Assembly: GCA_037501455.1 (NCBI GenBank)
Contig: CM074858.1
Span: 75,428,501-75,492,500 of the forward strand
Source: Lantana camara
Taxonomy: Eukaryota > Streptophyta > Magnoliopsida > Lamiales > Verbenaceae
Direction: 5' to 3'
Length of the DNA: 64,000 nucleotides
Shown here: positions 1 to 11,746 of the stretch, piece by piece
Layout of the letters: each line of letters starts with the position of its first letter
Position numbering within the stretch: position 1 is the stretch's first letter
Position numbers and translations under genes: made by a program
The notes under the pieces: model-generated
Seen by the model: the letters and a program-made list of their open reading frames with translations, nothing else
Told to the model about the DNA's origin: nothing
Database searches by the model: none

Positions 1-2238
1 AAAATCTCTAAATGCATATTCTGGGAGTTTATTCCTAGAATGATTATAAGTCAGTAAAGCTTGCTATGGAATAGACCATATCCTATAAGGTTTCATTCCC
101 TCATTCGGAAACACTAAGGTGTTCTCGAATTAGTTTACTGAGAGATAATCCTATTACTTCTAAGATGACTAAGGAATTAGTTGATAAGATATTGGCTATC
201 TTGATCATATCGATTTGCCTATAACTTATGACTACTTCGGTTCCTAACCTCCTTTTCAAATTCTAAGAATTTCATATAAGTTTCGAATTTGTACTTTAAC
301 AAGTACATTCATTCATAATGATTAAACTGACGATTGTATCTAGTGCTTACATTAAGCATCTTACACTCATCAGCATGGATCGAAATCCAGTATAATTTTG
401 GAACGTTCCACGTTTCTTATAAACGGGATTCAGGAACGCTTCCCTCAAGACAAGATTCACGGGAAGTCAACTCTATAGGTTTATTTTCATAGAATGATCC
501 TAAGGTGTCTGACTTGCTAATCCTTTTATATCTCAACGTTCCAAAGTAATTCGAAGCTTTGTCATCTTACTTACTTTTGTTATCTCGTTGTATGTTCAGA
601 ACATTAGTGTCTTGAGTCTTTGCATAACAGATTATGTAGAATTGACTCAAGACTAGTGAATTCTATTCCTAGTAGAATTACTAAACGAGGTAACATTTCA
701 GAGTACTCTTACTTTTTGCAGTTCCCTTTCAAAGTCCTTATTTGCTATCATAGAAGCAAACTTCCTATTTGATCTCTAGTGTCTTTTGGGCGCACCCCTT
801 ACATGCCCCTCCATTGGCCTCTTAAGGGTTTCCTCTTCTTTAGGCATTCAAGCCTTTAACTTAGGGAGTTTAGAAGAAGAATTAACCATCTCAACCTTTT
901 ATTCCTTCTTAAGGAAGCTCTCAACCATTATTAACTAAATGATTAACTATGCTACATTAGCATCATTCTAGTTGAGCATAAAGGGTTTGAATGATGGTGG
1001 AAGCAATGTAAGCAATCAGTGCATTGAGAACTCTTTTCTTGGTTGATGATCGAGACCATAGGATCTTCAAATAAGATCTTTAGACCTTGTTCGTGTGCAC
1101 TTGCTTTCTCATTTGGAATATTGAATAATTCCATAATGTTATACCTTGTAACATTTCTATGAGGTAGTTCAATTGCTCTTAAGTGGTTTGGAGAAATCCA
1201 TTCACCTCAGATCGCTTCTCTTTTGGCCCGGGTCGAATTTTCACAATTGAAAAACTTCGCCCTTTAGAGAACGCCTTTCTCTATTCGGAATCTAAAACGA
1301 ATTTTAGGGTCTGAAGCCAATTAAACACACTCTTACCCCGCAAATGGAGCTGATCAACCCGAGTTCAAGAGGCCATTTAACTCGAGGAAGAAGTAAAGGA
1401 AATACCTTGGAGATATTAAGATTCAAGATTAAAATTAATAAGCAAGCTGAAGACCTTTAAGTAAATTGAATTAAGGTCAAGTTGTGGAAGATGAAGTTGC
1501 TTGACTCTTGGAACCCTTCGAGGTTAGAACAAGGAAGCTTTAGTCGGAGTAGTTAATACGGTAAGGATTTGGTCAAAGGAAGGTTTATTCTACAGAATAT
1601 ACTCCTTATTGTTAGACGAATAAAGTTCGGGGATCCGTAATGTGGAGCCAGAGATACAAGGAAGAGAAACGATAAAGAAAGACAAAGATCTTTTGAAAGA
1701 TAAAGTAAACTATCGGAGGATGAGTCATTCAACCAATTTGAATTCACAAGAGAAAAGTCAAGGGGACTTTGATCAAGAAGAATTTAGGTTCAAGAATCAC
1801 GAAATTTCGAACCGTGGAGACGCGTAAGTCGATTCAACGAACGTTGAAGATTTGGAAGCCATGGGAAGTCAAGATACCCGAGTTGACATTTAAGTTCGGT
1901 ATTCGGATCGAAGTAGAAGAAATAGGATTACTTAAACGTGGAAGATGAGAGTTCATTTCCCCGTATGAACTAGTAAAGGATAAAGCAAGATAACTCCGAC
2001 TAAGATAATGACCATGGAGAAGATTTTAACAAATTAGAATCGGATTTGGGAAGAATTAACGCCCCGAGAGGCTCGAGCATAGAAGAATTAGAGCTCAACA
2101 AGGCATTCGGATTTTGGGAACACGGGTGACACAAGAAGAATTAAGAAAGTTAGAAGACGTGGGTATATAATAAGTGGTCGATGGGTTCGAGCACAAAGGA
2201 CTAATTTGCAGAGCTAAAGATTGCCACTATGGTGGAAG

Positions 2239-2412
2239 GTACTTGCATTCATGGCACGTGCATCATACATCGTACTAAATTATTTTAATTTCGTTTGTAT
2301 ACATTTAATTGAAATAATTGTTTAAGTGTGTTACTTACTTTAATTGTTGAAAATATGTGACATGCATTGAACATTCTTACCCGAAATTCATAGTTTAGTG
2401 TTTGTTTAATAG
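2239..2412 (+). other. Intron-like block 1 with CACGTG motif
   Basis: The segment starts GTAC after GGTGGAAG, carries CATTCATGGCACGTGCATCAT-like sequence, is AT-rich, and ends in TTTAATAG before GAAGTC. Equivalent blocks occur in elements A, B and F. It looks like a spliceable intron, but that is inferred only from borders and conservation. Confidence 0.4.
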
Positions 2413-3523
2413 GAAGTCTTTTTCACCTCATACTACACGGACTATCTTAAACAAGAAGAGTTTGGGTCAAGAGTGACATCTTGGATTGCTAGATAGACGA
2501 TAATGCAACGGAAACCTTGAGGAGTTGGAAATCGATATGGTTAATGGAAAATGAGAGAAGTTGGTCGCTATCCTCATCAATCATTTTAAAGTGAATAGGG
2601 GCAAAAGGATTATCCAATTCCAGCAAGATAATTTAGCAGAAGTCGAGAATTTTAGCCAAGGGAACGATGGAGTAAGCTCAACAAGTTAAGATGGAAATTC
2701 TTAAGGGGGAGAGGATGTCATAGGAGCAAAATTTAAATTCAAGTTTGGGATGAAGCAGTACTTCTAACGGGAACAACGAAAATGCAAGGATTAACCAGAC
2801 ATGGGACCCTACCAAAGTTAAAAGGAATAATTTGGAAATTTTGGTGTTCGAGGAACAATTAAGGCCAAAAGGATTAAGAGCTTCAAGGAGTTATTGGAAG
2901 GGAATAGACACTTGGGTGGATAAAAGTACGAGTTCAAGGAATGTTGAGAAGTCGCACCGACAAGAAAGAAAGGGATGATCGATGCAAACAAATCAAGGTC
3001 ACCAATCTCTTATGATGACCGGGTATGAACTCAATCTCCTAAGAGCAATACGGGGGTTGAGACGATATTGTGAGTTTTGGGCTGTCGAGGATTAATGAGG
3101 ACTCGAAGGAACTACAGAAATGGTGGAGAAAATATCAGGTAAAGGAAAACCCAATCAAATTATCATATGTTGTGATGATGGAAACGGGAGTCAATCCCAC
3201 TAAGCCTGTAAGATGAGATGACTTACCGGTTCGTGAATCATTTCTCATGATAAACTGGGAACACTGTAAGAGTTGGACATCATAATTCAAACTCATGGAG
3301 ACTCAAACAACCGAGGATACCAAGAGGACACTTAAGAATTTGAAAGGATAAAGTGAAAGAGAGGAAAAGGAATTAAGATGGGGCTCTTAGAAAGATGTGA
3401 TGGATCGAGGACCGGGCATATGTATAAGGATAAAAAGAAGGAAGTCAAGAAACAACCCAACGGGTTAATGCAATGGCATGGGCAGTGAGAGCATCACCAT
3501 CAATTTTATTACTTCGGTGAACG

Positions 3524-3701
3524 GTACATCGAACATTCATGACATATGCATACACGTAACTTGGCTTTGAATAATTTCATGATGATAAATGTTTTGATCA
3601 TTTGTTGCGTTAATTGCAGTTGTTTATTGATATATGTGGTAATTGCTATTTTCTGCGTGCGTCTTGTATGACTGTTGCTTGAGTGTTTATTTAATTGTTT
3701 C
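3524..3701 (+). other. Intron-like block 2 (CG|GTAC donor), interrupted by the TRIM
   Basis: GGTGAACG|GTAC followed by AACATTCATGACATATGCAT matches the same block in A, B, E, F and H. The TRIM insertion at 3702 removes any visible acceptor. Confidence 0.4.
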
Positions 3702-3836
3702 TGTAACAGCCAGAAACCCACCTGTCGATATTATCCGCTTTACTATCCATAAGTCGGCAGAGCCTCACGGTTTTGTTTCTCCCGGTGAAATTGAAGCCAA
3801 AGGCGCCCACCCATGAAAAGGCCTCAACAGTGGGAG
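3702..3836 (-). repeat. TRIM left LTR, outer part
   Basis: First 135 bp on the plus strand of the 208-bp LTR, beginning TGTAACAGCC. It aligns with 12691-12825 with scattered substitutions. The last five bases, GGGAG, are the target site duplicated by element A. Confidence 0.85.
3832..3836. repeat. TSD of element A (left copy)
   Basis: GGGAG, identical to 12538-12542. Confidence 0.9.
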
Positions 3837-4556
3837 TGTAGCACCCAGAACACCGAGATGCCACACCCCCGCACCATAAGTCTAGCTCACACATGAAATG
3901 GGTGGTCCATATATGAACCGGACTCATGGCGAACGGGTGACAATAAAAAAAAAACTCACTAGCTAGGCTGGACTAACCCTCAAACCAACCAAGTTCAAGT
4001 TTAGGAATTCAAAGCGTAAGCATAATAATTCCATTAACATATATCAAATATCTCAAAAGAATTAACTTACAACTGTATATCAATACATATAGGTACCAAC
4101 ACTTATCAATACATTATCATCTCCAACATATCCATAACATGAAAATGCAATGCTAGACTCAACTCGACAACTGCACACGACTCGGACTCCCGCCTAGCAC
4201 GCCACTGACAGTACCTGAAAAGTGAGGTGTCAGTCTCCACGAGACTGAGCGAGGGGCATATTAATATATAAGCGCAGATAACATGCAAGTTATATTCCCG
4301 GGTAAAGGTTTGTAAAATATAATATATATAGTTTAACAATAACGTAGCTTCGCCCGAGAATACAACTATCAGTATTAAATACTTGTTCCTTTTCATGCAA
4401 TCAATAAACATGCTTACTTGTTTGTTAATCATTAGGTGACCACGCAATTCAATTATCGTGCAATCATGCAGTAGTGTAATCATATAACACGTTCATGGAA
4501 TGGAGTGCATGCAATCACTACATGGCTGGCTTGTAACATGGTAGGGTTATTTCTCC

Positions 4557-4950
4557 TGTGGTTGGACGGACAACCACCAGCTCTAAAAACCAGCCCAACG
4601 CCCTCCCTAAGGAGAACCTGGCCAGGAGAACACGGGTACACGATAGGTCTTTGTTCTTCTTGTGGTTGGACGGACAACCACCAGCCCGAAGACCAGCCCA
4701 GCGCCCTCACTAGGGAGAACCTGGCCAAGAGAACACACGATCACGATACGGTATTGTTCTTCCTGTGATTGGACGGACAATCACCAGCCCGAAGACCAGC
4801 CCAGCGCCCTCCCTAAGGAGAACCTGGCCAGGAGAACACAGGTACACGGTAGGGTATTGTTCTTCCTGTAGTTGGACGGACAACCACCAGCCCGAAGACC
4901 AGCCCAGCGCCCTCCCTAAGGAGAACCTGGCCAGGAGAACACAGGTACAT
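4557..4950 (-). repeat. Four-copy ~103-bp tandem repeat in A LTR
   Basis: The unit begins TGTGGTTGGACGGACAACCA and includes GGAGAACCTGGCCA. Starts are at about 4557, 4661, 4764 and 4867. The array recurs at 10569-10962 in the other LTR, so it predates insertion. Confidence 0.85.
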
Positions 4951-5610
4951 GCTTTCATGACGTGACATGCTTGATTGGGTGCACACTAACATGACCTACT
5001 TGCTTGATTCATGAACAATAACATGCTTGGAATAATAAGAGCTTTCAGGAAATTATAAATATAAATACCTTTGGCCAAAAACCACGTAAAGGTTATACGG
5101 GTTCTAAATAACTAGAAATTAAACCTCACCTCGACAAACCAACCAAAAAGGAAGCAAGAGAGCACCCTACGGAGCGGGCTCCTCGAAACCGGGACCGTGA
5201 TCTGTGTAACAAGGACAAGTGTACATGAAACTCGACTCTTATGAACCAATTAAGACGCACGGCGAAGTCACAATCAAGATATCATGCAATAACAATCAAG
5301 GAGTGTCAAGTAGGAGCATGATTATCAATTAAACAAGTATATATATCATATAATTCACATATGGGAGCCAAGAGAGTGAAAGGAAAGCAATAAGAAAGGT
5401 TTTGGTGAAGTTTGGCCAAAACTGACAATTTTTGGAAATGTACATGTTGTGGGAAAACTGAAATATCTTAAATTCTAGAAGTGGGAATCGATTTTTGTTT
5501 GTTGGAAATGAAAGTAGACACATAGACCTTTCCAACGCTATATGGCACGCTTTCTAATTCAAACCGAGGTGAAAATGGCGTTCGTCCGAAGTTGGGCAAA
5601 ATGCAGGAAA

Positions 5611-5734
5611 GTGACACGCCCGTGTCGTCAATACAAGGCAAACCGTGACACCCCCGTGTCACGGTACAGAAAATCAAACCAACGTGCACCCCCGTGTCGC
5701 TAGCCCAAAGCAAAGTTGACACCCCCGTGTCAAC
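5611..5734 (-). repeat. LTR palindrome array, GACACCCCCGTGTC type
   Basis: Four units in about 120 bp with arms GACAC/GTGTC around a C-rich centre. Flanking bases extend the pairing differently in each unit: CCGTGACAC..GTGTCACGG in one and AGTTGACAC..GTGTCAACT in another. It lies downstream of the putative LTR splice donor, read on the minus strand. Confidence 0.75.
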
Positions 5735-6525
5735 TGTGCGTGACCGAAAAAACAGGGGAGAAACAGGGGTTTCCATGCAAAACCAACCCCAAACCAAAAT
5801 ATACCAAACTCCAACCATAACTTATGCTTCAAATCATCAAATATGCATCATACTTCAAGCCTCTAACAAAATAACCAAGAATAAACATTAAAATGGCAAG
5901 TATCATCATAAAACCCCCATGCTTGCTCATGCTTCCATCCTTCAAGAATTCCAATATTTTCATGCAATTTTCACTCTAATTCATCACCATCATATCCTCT
6001 ACTCCAATCATGCAAGAATTCCTCAACAAATCCCTAAATTCATGCTTGATCACATATTCAAGACTTTCATGAAATTCTCCAATTCCTACCTTGAATCAAA
6101 GAGGTGGTGGATGAGATGATGATATGAGGTTAATGATGCTTCTATCTTCAAGAATCCTTCAAGAATCTAGCTTAAAGTGAGATGAAATCCTCTTCTTCTT
6201 CTTGGGGTTTTGGAAACGAGATGAGGGAGAGAGAGAAAGGATCAAGTGTGTATATGTTTGGATGCACTCAAAGGGATATAAGCTAGATATTATATGATGC
6301 TAAGCACAATTTGCAATTTAATCCCTCCACTTTGTAAGTTATGTAGTTAGGTTCAATTCTCATGCAAAATGATCAACTAAGTCCCAAGTCATTCATGCAA
6401 TTAAGTCCTCAAGTTAAGACAGATGATCACTTAAGGACAATTAAGCAATTAAACATTTAAGTCATAATTGGCAATTAATTCACATTAAATCACATTTTGC
6501 ATAATTGAAAATTTGGGGCGTTACA

Positions 6526-6540
6526 ATCACCCCTCCTTAA
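6526..6540 (-). other. Polypurine tract of element A
   Basis: On the minus strand TTAAGGAGGGGTGAT lies directly before LTR start TGTAACGCC, the expected position for plus-strand priming. Confidence 0.85.
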
Positions 6541-6542
6541 AA

Positions 6543-6561
6543 GGACCTGGTCCCCAGGTCC
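6543..6561 (-). other. Pre-PPT hairpin of element A
   Basis: GGACCTG-GGGAC-CAGGTCC on the minus strand: a 7-bp stem with a 5-nt loop, two bases upstream of the polypurine tract. Counterparts with compensatory changes exist in B, C, D, E, F and H. Confidence 0.8.
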
Positions 6562-6591
6562 ACTACCCGAACTACGAATTAAAACACAAAC

Positions 6592-6746
6592 GAGAGAACC
6601 CCGTCTCCCCGAACAATTAACGAGAAAACCCCGTTTCTCAACAAACAAGAGAGCACCCCGTCTCTCACACAGAAGAGAGAACCCCGTCTCTCTCACAGAA
6701 GAGAGCACCCCGTCTCTCAACAAGAAATGAGAGAACCCCGTCTCTC
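6592..6746 (-). repeat. Hairpin array of element A
   Basis: About six units of GAGAGA-acccc-TCTCTC type at ~25-30-bp spacing, between gag and the pre-PPT hairpin. Each unit is an inverted repeat; separators are short and A-rich. Related arrays lie in the same place in B, C, F and H. Confidence 0.85.
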
Positions 6747-6921
6747 AAACACACACGAAAACAAATCAAGGGAGCAAATTGTAAAAATATTCATATAAGT
6801 GTCACATAGGCAAGTAAAATCTTATTAATCACATAAGTATCACTCATAGACAACCAATTTGCAGCTAACAAGAAATTAAACACACAATAAATAAGATCCG
6901 TGATGCATGTGATATGCATAA

Positions 6922-7710
6922 TTAGGTGTACCGTCCACTTCTGATTGTGTCATGCTTGTAATGGATACCTTCTGCTATCACGTTTAGATCCGCGTTTACA
7001 TCCTGCATCTCTCTCTCTAGCATACAAGAACGGACTTGAACAAGTGGCCTTGGTCTCCCGGAGGATAATCCCTTTCGCTTCGAGCACGTGTCAACTCGGT
7101 GTTCATTACTTCCACATCGCAAGCATAAGCCCAAATGCCATCTACAATTCTCATAAGTGTGGTTGTCGCCTCGACAATAAGCACAAAGAAGCTTTCCCGA
7201 GGATGTTGTTGAAGTCGGGGTACATAAAGTTCCTAAACCTGACTCAAATGACCGATTCTTTTTCTTTCGAGACCTCCCTTGAGGTGTTGGGATAGGGTGA
7301 GAGATAGGCCGCTTCCCTTTGTTGGAAGTCTGTCCTAATTTTGAACCTGAAGCCTGCCCGGGTTGAGGATTCGACCTTCTTGCCTCTAAAGAGGTGGTGT
7401 CTCGGATCTTCTCGTGGGAGTCACCTGGGACTAATTCCCACATCCTTTTAATTTTCTTAAGTGGTGATTTAGCTTGATTATCACTTCTTCCAACGAACTT
7501 TGAGGTTTGTTGGTTCTGAAACTCCTTAAAGGCTATCGAAATTTGGCCCGGCTGTTGGGATGAAGCTAGTGGCACTGAGGAAACATATTCTCTTATTTTC
7601 TGATCAACCAAACAAACTAAAAACTTGAAAAACTCCTGAGGTTGAACCGGAGGGGGTAATTGTGGGGAAACCCTAAGCGCTCGTGCACGATGAGGGTGAC
7701 CTTGAGACAT
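6922..7710 (-). CDS. gag: Gag-like protein with two CCHC zinc knuckles
   Basis: 262-residue open frame, the only substantial ORF of element A. Residues 1-60 are Pro/Gln-rich. Residues 80-165 are basic and Ser-rich, with a Lys/Arg cluster near 147-152. Two perfect CX2CX4HX4C knuckles follow: C176, C179, H184, C189 and C196, C199, H204, C209. Such knuckles bind nucleic acid in retroelement nucleocapsid; the N-terminal capsid region is short or missing compared with typical plant gypsy Gag (about 300-450 residues before the knuckles). The ATG lies one base after a splice-acceptor-like ATTACAG, so the true protein may be longer if an upstream exon is joined. The frame ends six bases after a conserved CG|GTAC site, so its stop codon lies inside a possible intron. 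Confidence 0.75.
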   Translation of the reverse strand: MSQGHPHRARALRVSPQLPPPVQPQEFFKFLVCLVDQKIREYVSSVPLASSQQPGQISIAFKEFQNQQTSKFVGRSDNQAKSPLKKIKRMWELVPGDSHEKIRDTTSLEARRSNPQPGQASGSKLGQTSNKGKRPISHPIPTPQGRSRKKKNRSFESGLGTLCTPTSTTSSGKLLCAYCRGDNHTYENCRWHLGLCLRCGSNEHRVDTCSKRKGLSSGRPRPLVQVRSCMLEREMQDVNADLNVIAEGIHYKHDTIRSGRYT

Positions 7711-7711
7711 C

Positions 7712-7891
7712 CTGTAATCAAGACACTAGATATGCATGTTGGATTAATATGCCGATGCAAGTAACGCACTTGAAAATAATAGAATTGACATATTGAAACA
7801 ATTAAGTTCAATCGGAAAACACATATGAGTAAAGAAAATTAAAAAAAAATTAACATAACGTATGATGCACGTGCTTGTGGATGCATTGAAC
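7712..7891 (-). other. Intron-like block 1 of element A
   Basis: On the minus strand GGTGACAG|GTTCAATGCATCC, then AAGCACGTGCATCATA, ending TTGATTACAG|G before the gag ATG (about 180 bp). The CACGTG block and borders match those near 2239, 17042 and 49440. Confidence 0.45.
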
Positions 7892-7892
7892 C

Positions 7893-9827
7893 TGTCACCG
7901 TAGTTACATTTCATGTTTGCCGGGTTATAAATTTGTCTTGCGTCTGTTAATCATTTCTTGTTACCCACGGTCTTCTAATTCTTCAGAATTTGCTAGCATC
8001 AACTTGAACATTCCCATGGCTTGAGATTACACTGGCTTGAATCCGAAGTCCTCTACGCTCATGAAATTAGCATCTTGCCCTGTCTTTAATAATCGCTCTC
8101 CAATTATTGCCCGAGTCTTCTTCATAGTTGTCAATTTACTCAAAACTTCCTTGGTTTCCTCTTTAGGAGTTCGAATAATTAATGAACTCTCTTTCCAATT
8201 GTTTTTACTTGGTCACCCAAAATCCACCCAGAATTCTTCACCTTTCATTATTGTTCCTATTTGTTGTTTCATGTCTGTTAACATGACCTCACCACATGAC
8301 AATTCAGCTTGGATCTAGAAAATATCCAACTCGATAAAACCTTTAGCCTAATAGTCTTTCCAACTTTATCTCTGCTGTAATGCTGAACTTCCTTTATTCC
8401 TTCCTTAGTCGAAATCCTAAACCATACCGTTTCCCATATTTTCCTTGCTCCCTTTCCATGGAAGTTAAGCTTTGTTGCTTATTACCATAATTACCTCCTT
8501 GATCAAGATTTTCTTGCATTAGCTTGAATAATGGTAGGGTCCCTAATTCGGAACTCTTGAACTCAGATTCTTCTCTACTTGTGGAGTTAATTTCCCAACT
8601 TCCCTCGACGAACCAACCTCCAAGTATTGTCCCAGTTCTTCTAAGTACCACCTTGATTGAAATTTATTGAATCTATTCCTTAGTAATTGAATCAATTATG
8701 TGGTTTGTCTTCTTACTTGCCTACGCCTTGAGCATATAATCTCCACCCAAAAGTTCTCTATCCTCTTTTACCATTCTCATTTGTTGCATTAACTCCTTAT
8801 TCCCTACTTCGCGGTCCCAACGTGACCATTCAACTTGATTCTGGAAAATGAACTCAATCCACCCGATTATAGAACTCTAGCATCCTAACTTCCCATAACG
8901 GATTACTTGATTCCCCTAACTCAATCAGGATTATCGGAGTTGTTTTCTTCTCTTGTTTAGATTTCGCTTCCAACCAACCAAGTTCCTTATCTTGGCCACA
9001 CTTCCAAGTCTTGAATAATTAGTTTCCCTCGATTCTTCCTTCACCTCATCCTTGAATAAAATAGACTTCCTCACCCGGTTGATGCACCCCTTGTGGTAAT
9101 ATGAATACCTATAGTTGGTTCTTTCATTCCGGATCTTATCCTTTAAATCATAACCTGATGGAAGAGGTTAATTCCCTTCAGCTCCGCTTATGAAGTCCCT
9201 GGCCCATTATCTAACCCCTTTTAAGCTCGAGAAGTAGCACTTGTAATATACGAGGTTGTCTAAAGGTTGGCCGTGGTTGGATATCATTTCTACAACCTGT
9301 ATTTACAACTTCCTTTGAAAATAAATGCATGTGGGTAAGACATGCTCATGTCACAAAATTGTCACATAATTAATGTCAAGAAGTTAATATAAAATGCAAC
9401 AGGTAATCATCAATGTTTAAAATAAAACATGTTGAGCGAATATTTTCAAATAATTTAAGATCAATTAATTGGCAATTAACAACATAATTCAACACAATGC
9501 TCACATTATTCAATAACTCAAACTTTTCAAAATATCCAAGTAGTCAAATAATTTCAAACAAGATGCAAAACCCTCAAATTATGCAAAAGTTTAAATAAAC
9601 ACATTGGATATAAAATTTTCCAAACCATAGAAAATCAATTAATCATCAAGTAGTAACATAAATCAATGCCATGCATAAGTCATCAAGTAGCTCAAAGATG
9701 TTCAGGTAAGTTCAAATAAGTACAACTAGTTCCAAATAAGATGCAAGACTCACAATTTATCAATTAATCCTATGCCGTTCGACCTAGACATGACACGACT
9801 CGACGCAAGAACCGCGGTTTTGCAATT
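7893..9827 (-). other. Element A leader region, no recognised gene
   Basis: About 1.9 kb between the primer site and the gag block. The largest minus-strand open frame is 85 codons (8394-8651) and is not recognisable. On the minus strand AAATACAG|GTTGTAG near 9297 looks like a splice acceptor; its counterpart in F is near 50309. The PBS-proximal 500 bp is AT-rich and intron-like. Confidence 0.5.
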
Positions 9828-9828
9828 G

Positions 9829-9841
9829 GGCTCTGATACCA
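9829..9841 (-). other. Primer-binding site of element A
   Basis: TGGTATCAGAGCC on the minus strand, complementary to the 3' end of plant initiator tRNA-Met, seven bases inside the 5' LTR. Confidence 0.92.
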
Positions 9842-10568
9842 CCTAAGATGTAGCACCCGGAACACCGAGATGCCACACCCCCGCACCATAAGTCTAGCTC
9901 ACACATGAAATGGGTGGTCCATATATGAACCGGACTCATGGCGAACGGGTGACAATAAAAAAAAAACTCACTAGCTAGGCTGGACTAACCCTCAAACCAA
10001 CCAAGTTCAAGTTTAGGAATTCAAAGCGTAAGCATAATAATTCCATTAACATATATCAAATATCTCAAAAGAATTAACTTACAACTGTATATCAATACAT
10101 ATAGGTACCAACACTTATCAATACATTATCATCTCCAACATATCCATAACATGAAAATGCAATGCTAGACTCAACTCGACAACTGGACACGACTCGGACT
10201 CCCGCCTAGCACGCCACTGACAGTACCTGAAAAGTGAGGTGTCAGTCTCCACGAGACTGAGCGAGGGGCATATTAATATATAAGCGCAGATAACATGCAA
10301 GTTATATTCCCGGGTAAAGGTTTGTAAAATATAATATATATAGTTTAACAATAACGTAGCTTCGCCCGAGAATACAACTATCAGTATTAAATACTTGTTC
10401 CTTTTCATGCAATCAATAAACATGCTTACTTGTTTGTTAATCATTAGGTGACCACGCAATTCAATTATCGTGCAATCATGCAGTAGTGTAATCATATAAC
10501 ACGTTCATGGAATGGAGTGCATGCAATCACTACATGGCTGGCTTGTAACATGGTAGGGTTATTTCTCC

Positions 10569-10962
10569 TGTGGTTGGACGGACAACCACCAGCTCTAAAA
10601 ACCAGCCCAACGCCCTCCCTAAGGAGAACCTGGCCAGGAGAACACGGGTACACGATAGGTCTTTGTTCTTCTTGTGGTTGGACGGACAACCACCAGCCCG
10701 AAGACCAGCCCAGCGCCCTCACTAGGGAGAACCTGGCCAAGAGAACACACGATCACGATACGGTATTGTTCTTCCTGTGATTGGACGGACAATCACCAGC
10801 CCGAAGACCAGCCCAGCGCCCTCCCTAAGGAGAACCTGGCCAGGAGAACACAGGTACACGGTAGGGTATTGTTCTTCCTGTAGTTGGACGGACAACCACC
10901 AGCCCGAAGACCAGCCCAGCGCCCTCCCTAAGGAGAACCTGGCCAGGAGAACACAGGTACAT
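10569..10962 (-). repeat. Four-copy ~103-bp tandem repeat in A 5' LTR
   Basis: Copy of the 4557-4950 array, offset by 6,012 bp. Confidence 0.85.
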
Positions 10963-11622
10963 GCTTTCATGACGTGACATGCTTGATTGGGTGCACACTA
11001 ACATGACCTACTTGCTTGATTCATGAACAATAACATGCTTGGAATAATAAGAGCTTTCAGGAAATTATAAATATAAATACCTTTGGCCAAAAACCACGTA
11101 AAGGTTATACGGGTTCTAAATAACTAGAAATTAAACCTCACCTCGACAAACCAACCAAAAAGGAAGCAAGAGAGCACCCTACGGAGCGGGCTCCTCGAAA
11201 CCGGGACCGTGATCTGTGTAACAAGGACAAGTGTACATGAAACTCGACTCTTATGAACCAATTAAGACGCACGGCGAAGTCACAATCAAGATATCATGCA
11301 ATAACAATCAAGGAGTGTCAAGTAGGAGCATGATTATCAATTAAACAAGTATATATATCATATAATTCACATATGGGAGCCAAGAGAGTGAAAGGAAAGC
11401 AATAAGAAAGGTTTTGGTGAAGTTTGGCCAAAACTGACAATTTTTGGAAATGTACATGTTGTGGGAAAACTGAAATATCTTAAATTCTAGAAGTGGGAAT
11501 CGATTTTTGTTTGTTGGAAATGAAAGTAGACACATAGACCTTTCCAACGCTATATGGCACGCTTTCTAATTCAAACCGAGGTGAAAATGGCGTTCGTCCG
11601 AAGTTGGGCAAAATGCAGGAAA

Positions 11623-11746
11623 GTGACACGCCCGTGTCGTCAATACAAGGCAAACCGTGACACCCCCGTGTCACGGTACAGAAAATCAAACCAACGTGCA
11701 CCCCCGTGTCGCCAGCCCAAAGCAAAGTTGACACCCCCGTGTCAAC
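11623..11746 (-). repeat. LTR palindrome array in A 5' LTR
   Basis: Copy of 5611-5734 in the other LTR, with one substitution between the third and fourth units. Confidence 0.75.

Larger units (their letters stand above)
1..3701 (+). mobile_element. Decayed internal region of a plus-strand LTR retroelement
   Basis: No reading frame here resembles a known protein, and the longest open stretches are about 60-70 codons. The assignment rests on two blocks shared with better-preserved elements in the window: an intron-like block with the GCACGTGCATCAT motif (from about 2239) and one starting CG|GTAC followed by CATTCATGACAT (from 3524). A purine-rich TTAAGGGGGAGAGG near 2702 resembles a polypurine tract but lacks the hairpin seen before other tracts. 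No LTR is visible, so the left end lies outside the window. The TRIM at 3702 interrupts the right side and the continuation is not recognisable beyond it. Between 1 and 2200 I see only AT-rich, gag/pol-length decayed sequence without recognisable motifs. Confidence 0.55.
3837..6525 (-). repeat. Element A 3' LTR
   Basis: On the minus strand it begins TGTAACGCCCC and ends CTGGGTGCTACA. It contains a palindrome array (5611-5734), four copies of a ~103-bp tandem repeat (4557-4950), a possible splice donor TTCAAG|GTAGGA near 6089, and a covarying stem near its 3' end. Several 60-125-codon open frames inside it are not supported as genes. Confidence 0.92.

Noticed and set aside
2702..2717. Polypurine tract at TTAAGGGGGAGAGG
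   Set aside because: No hairpin precedes it and no LTR start follows (ATGTCATAGGAGC), so it is kept only as a note on the decayed element.
4106..5818. Open frames of 66-125 codons inside A's LTR
   Set aside because: They overlap on both strands, recur only because the LTR is duplicated, and show no domain or codon signal.
6592..6746. Array resembling CRISPR repeats
   Set aside because: Plant sequence; units are short hairpins with A-rich linkers, not unique spacers, and there are no cas genes.
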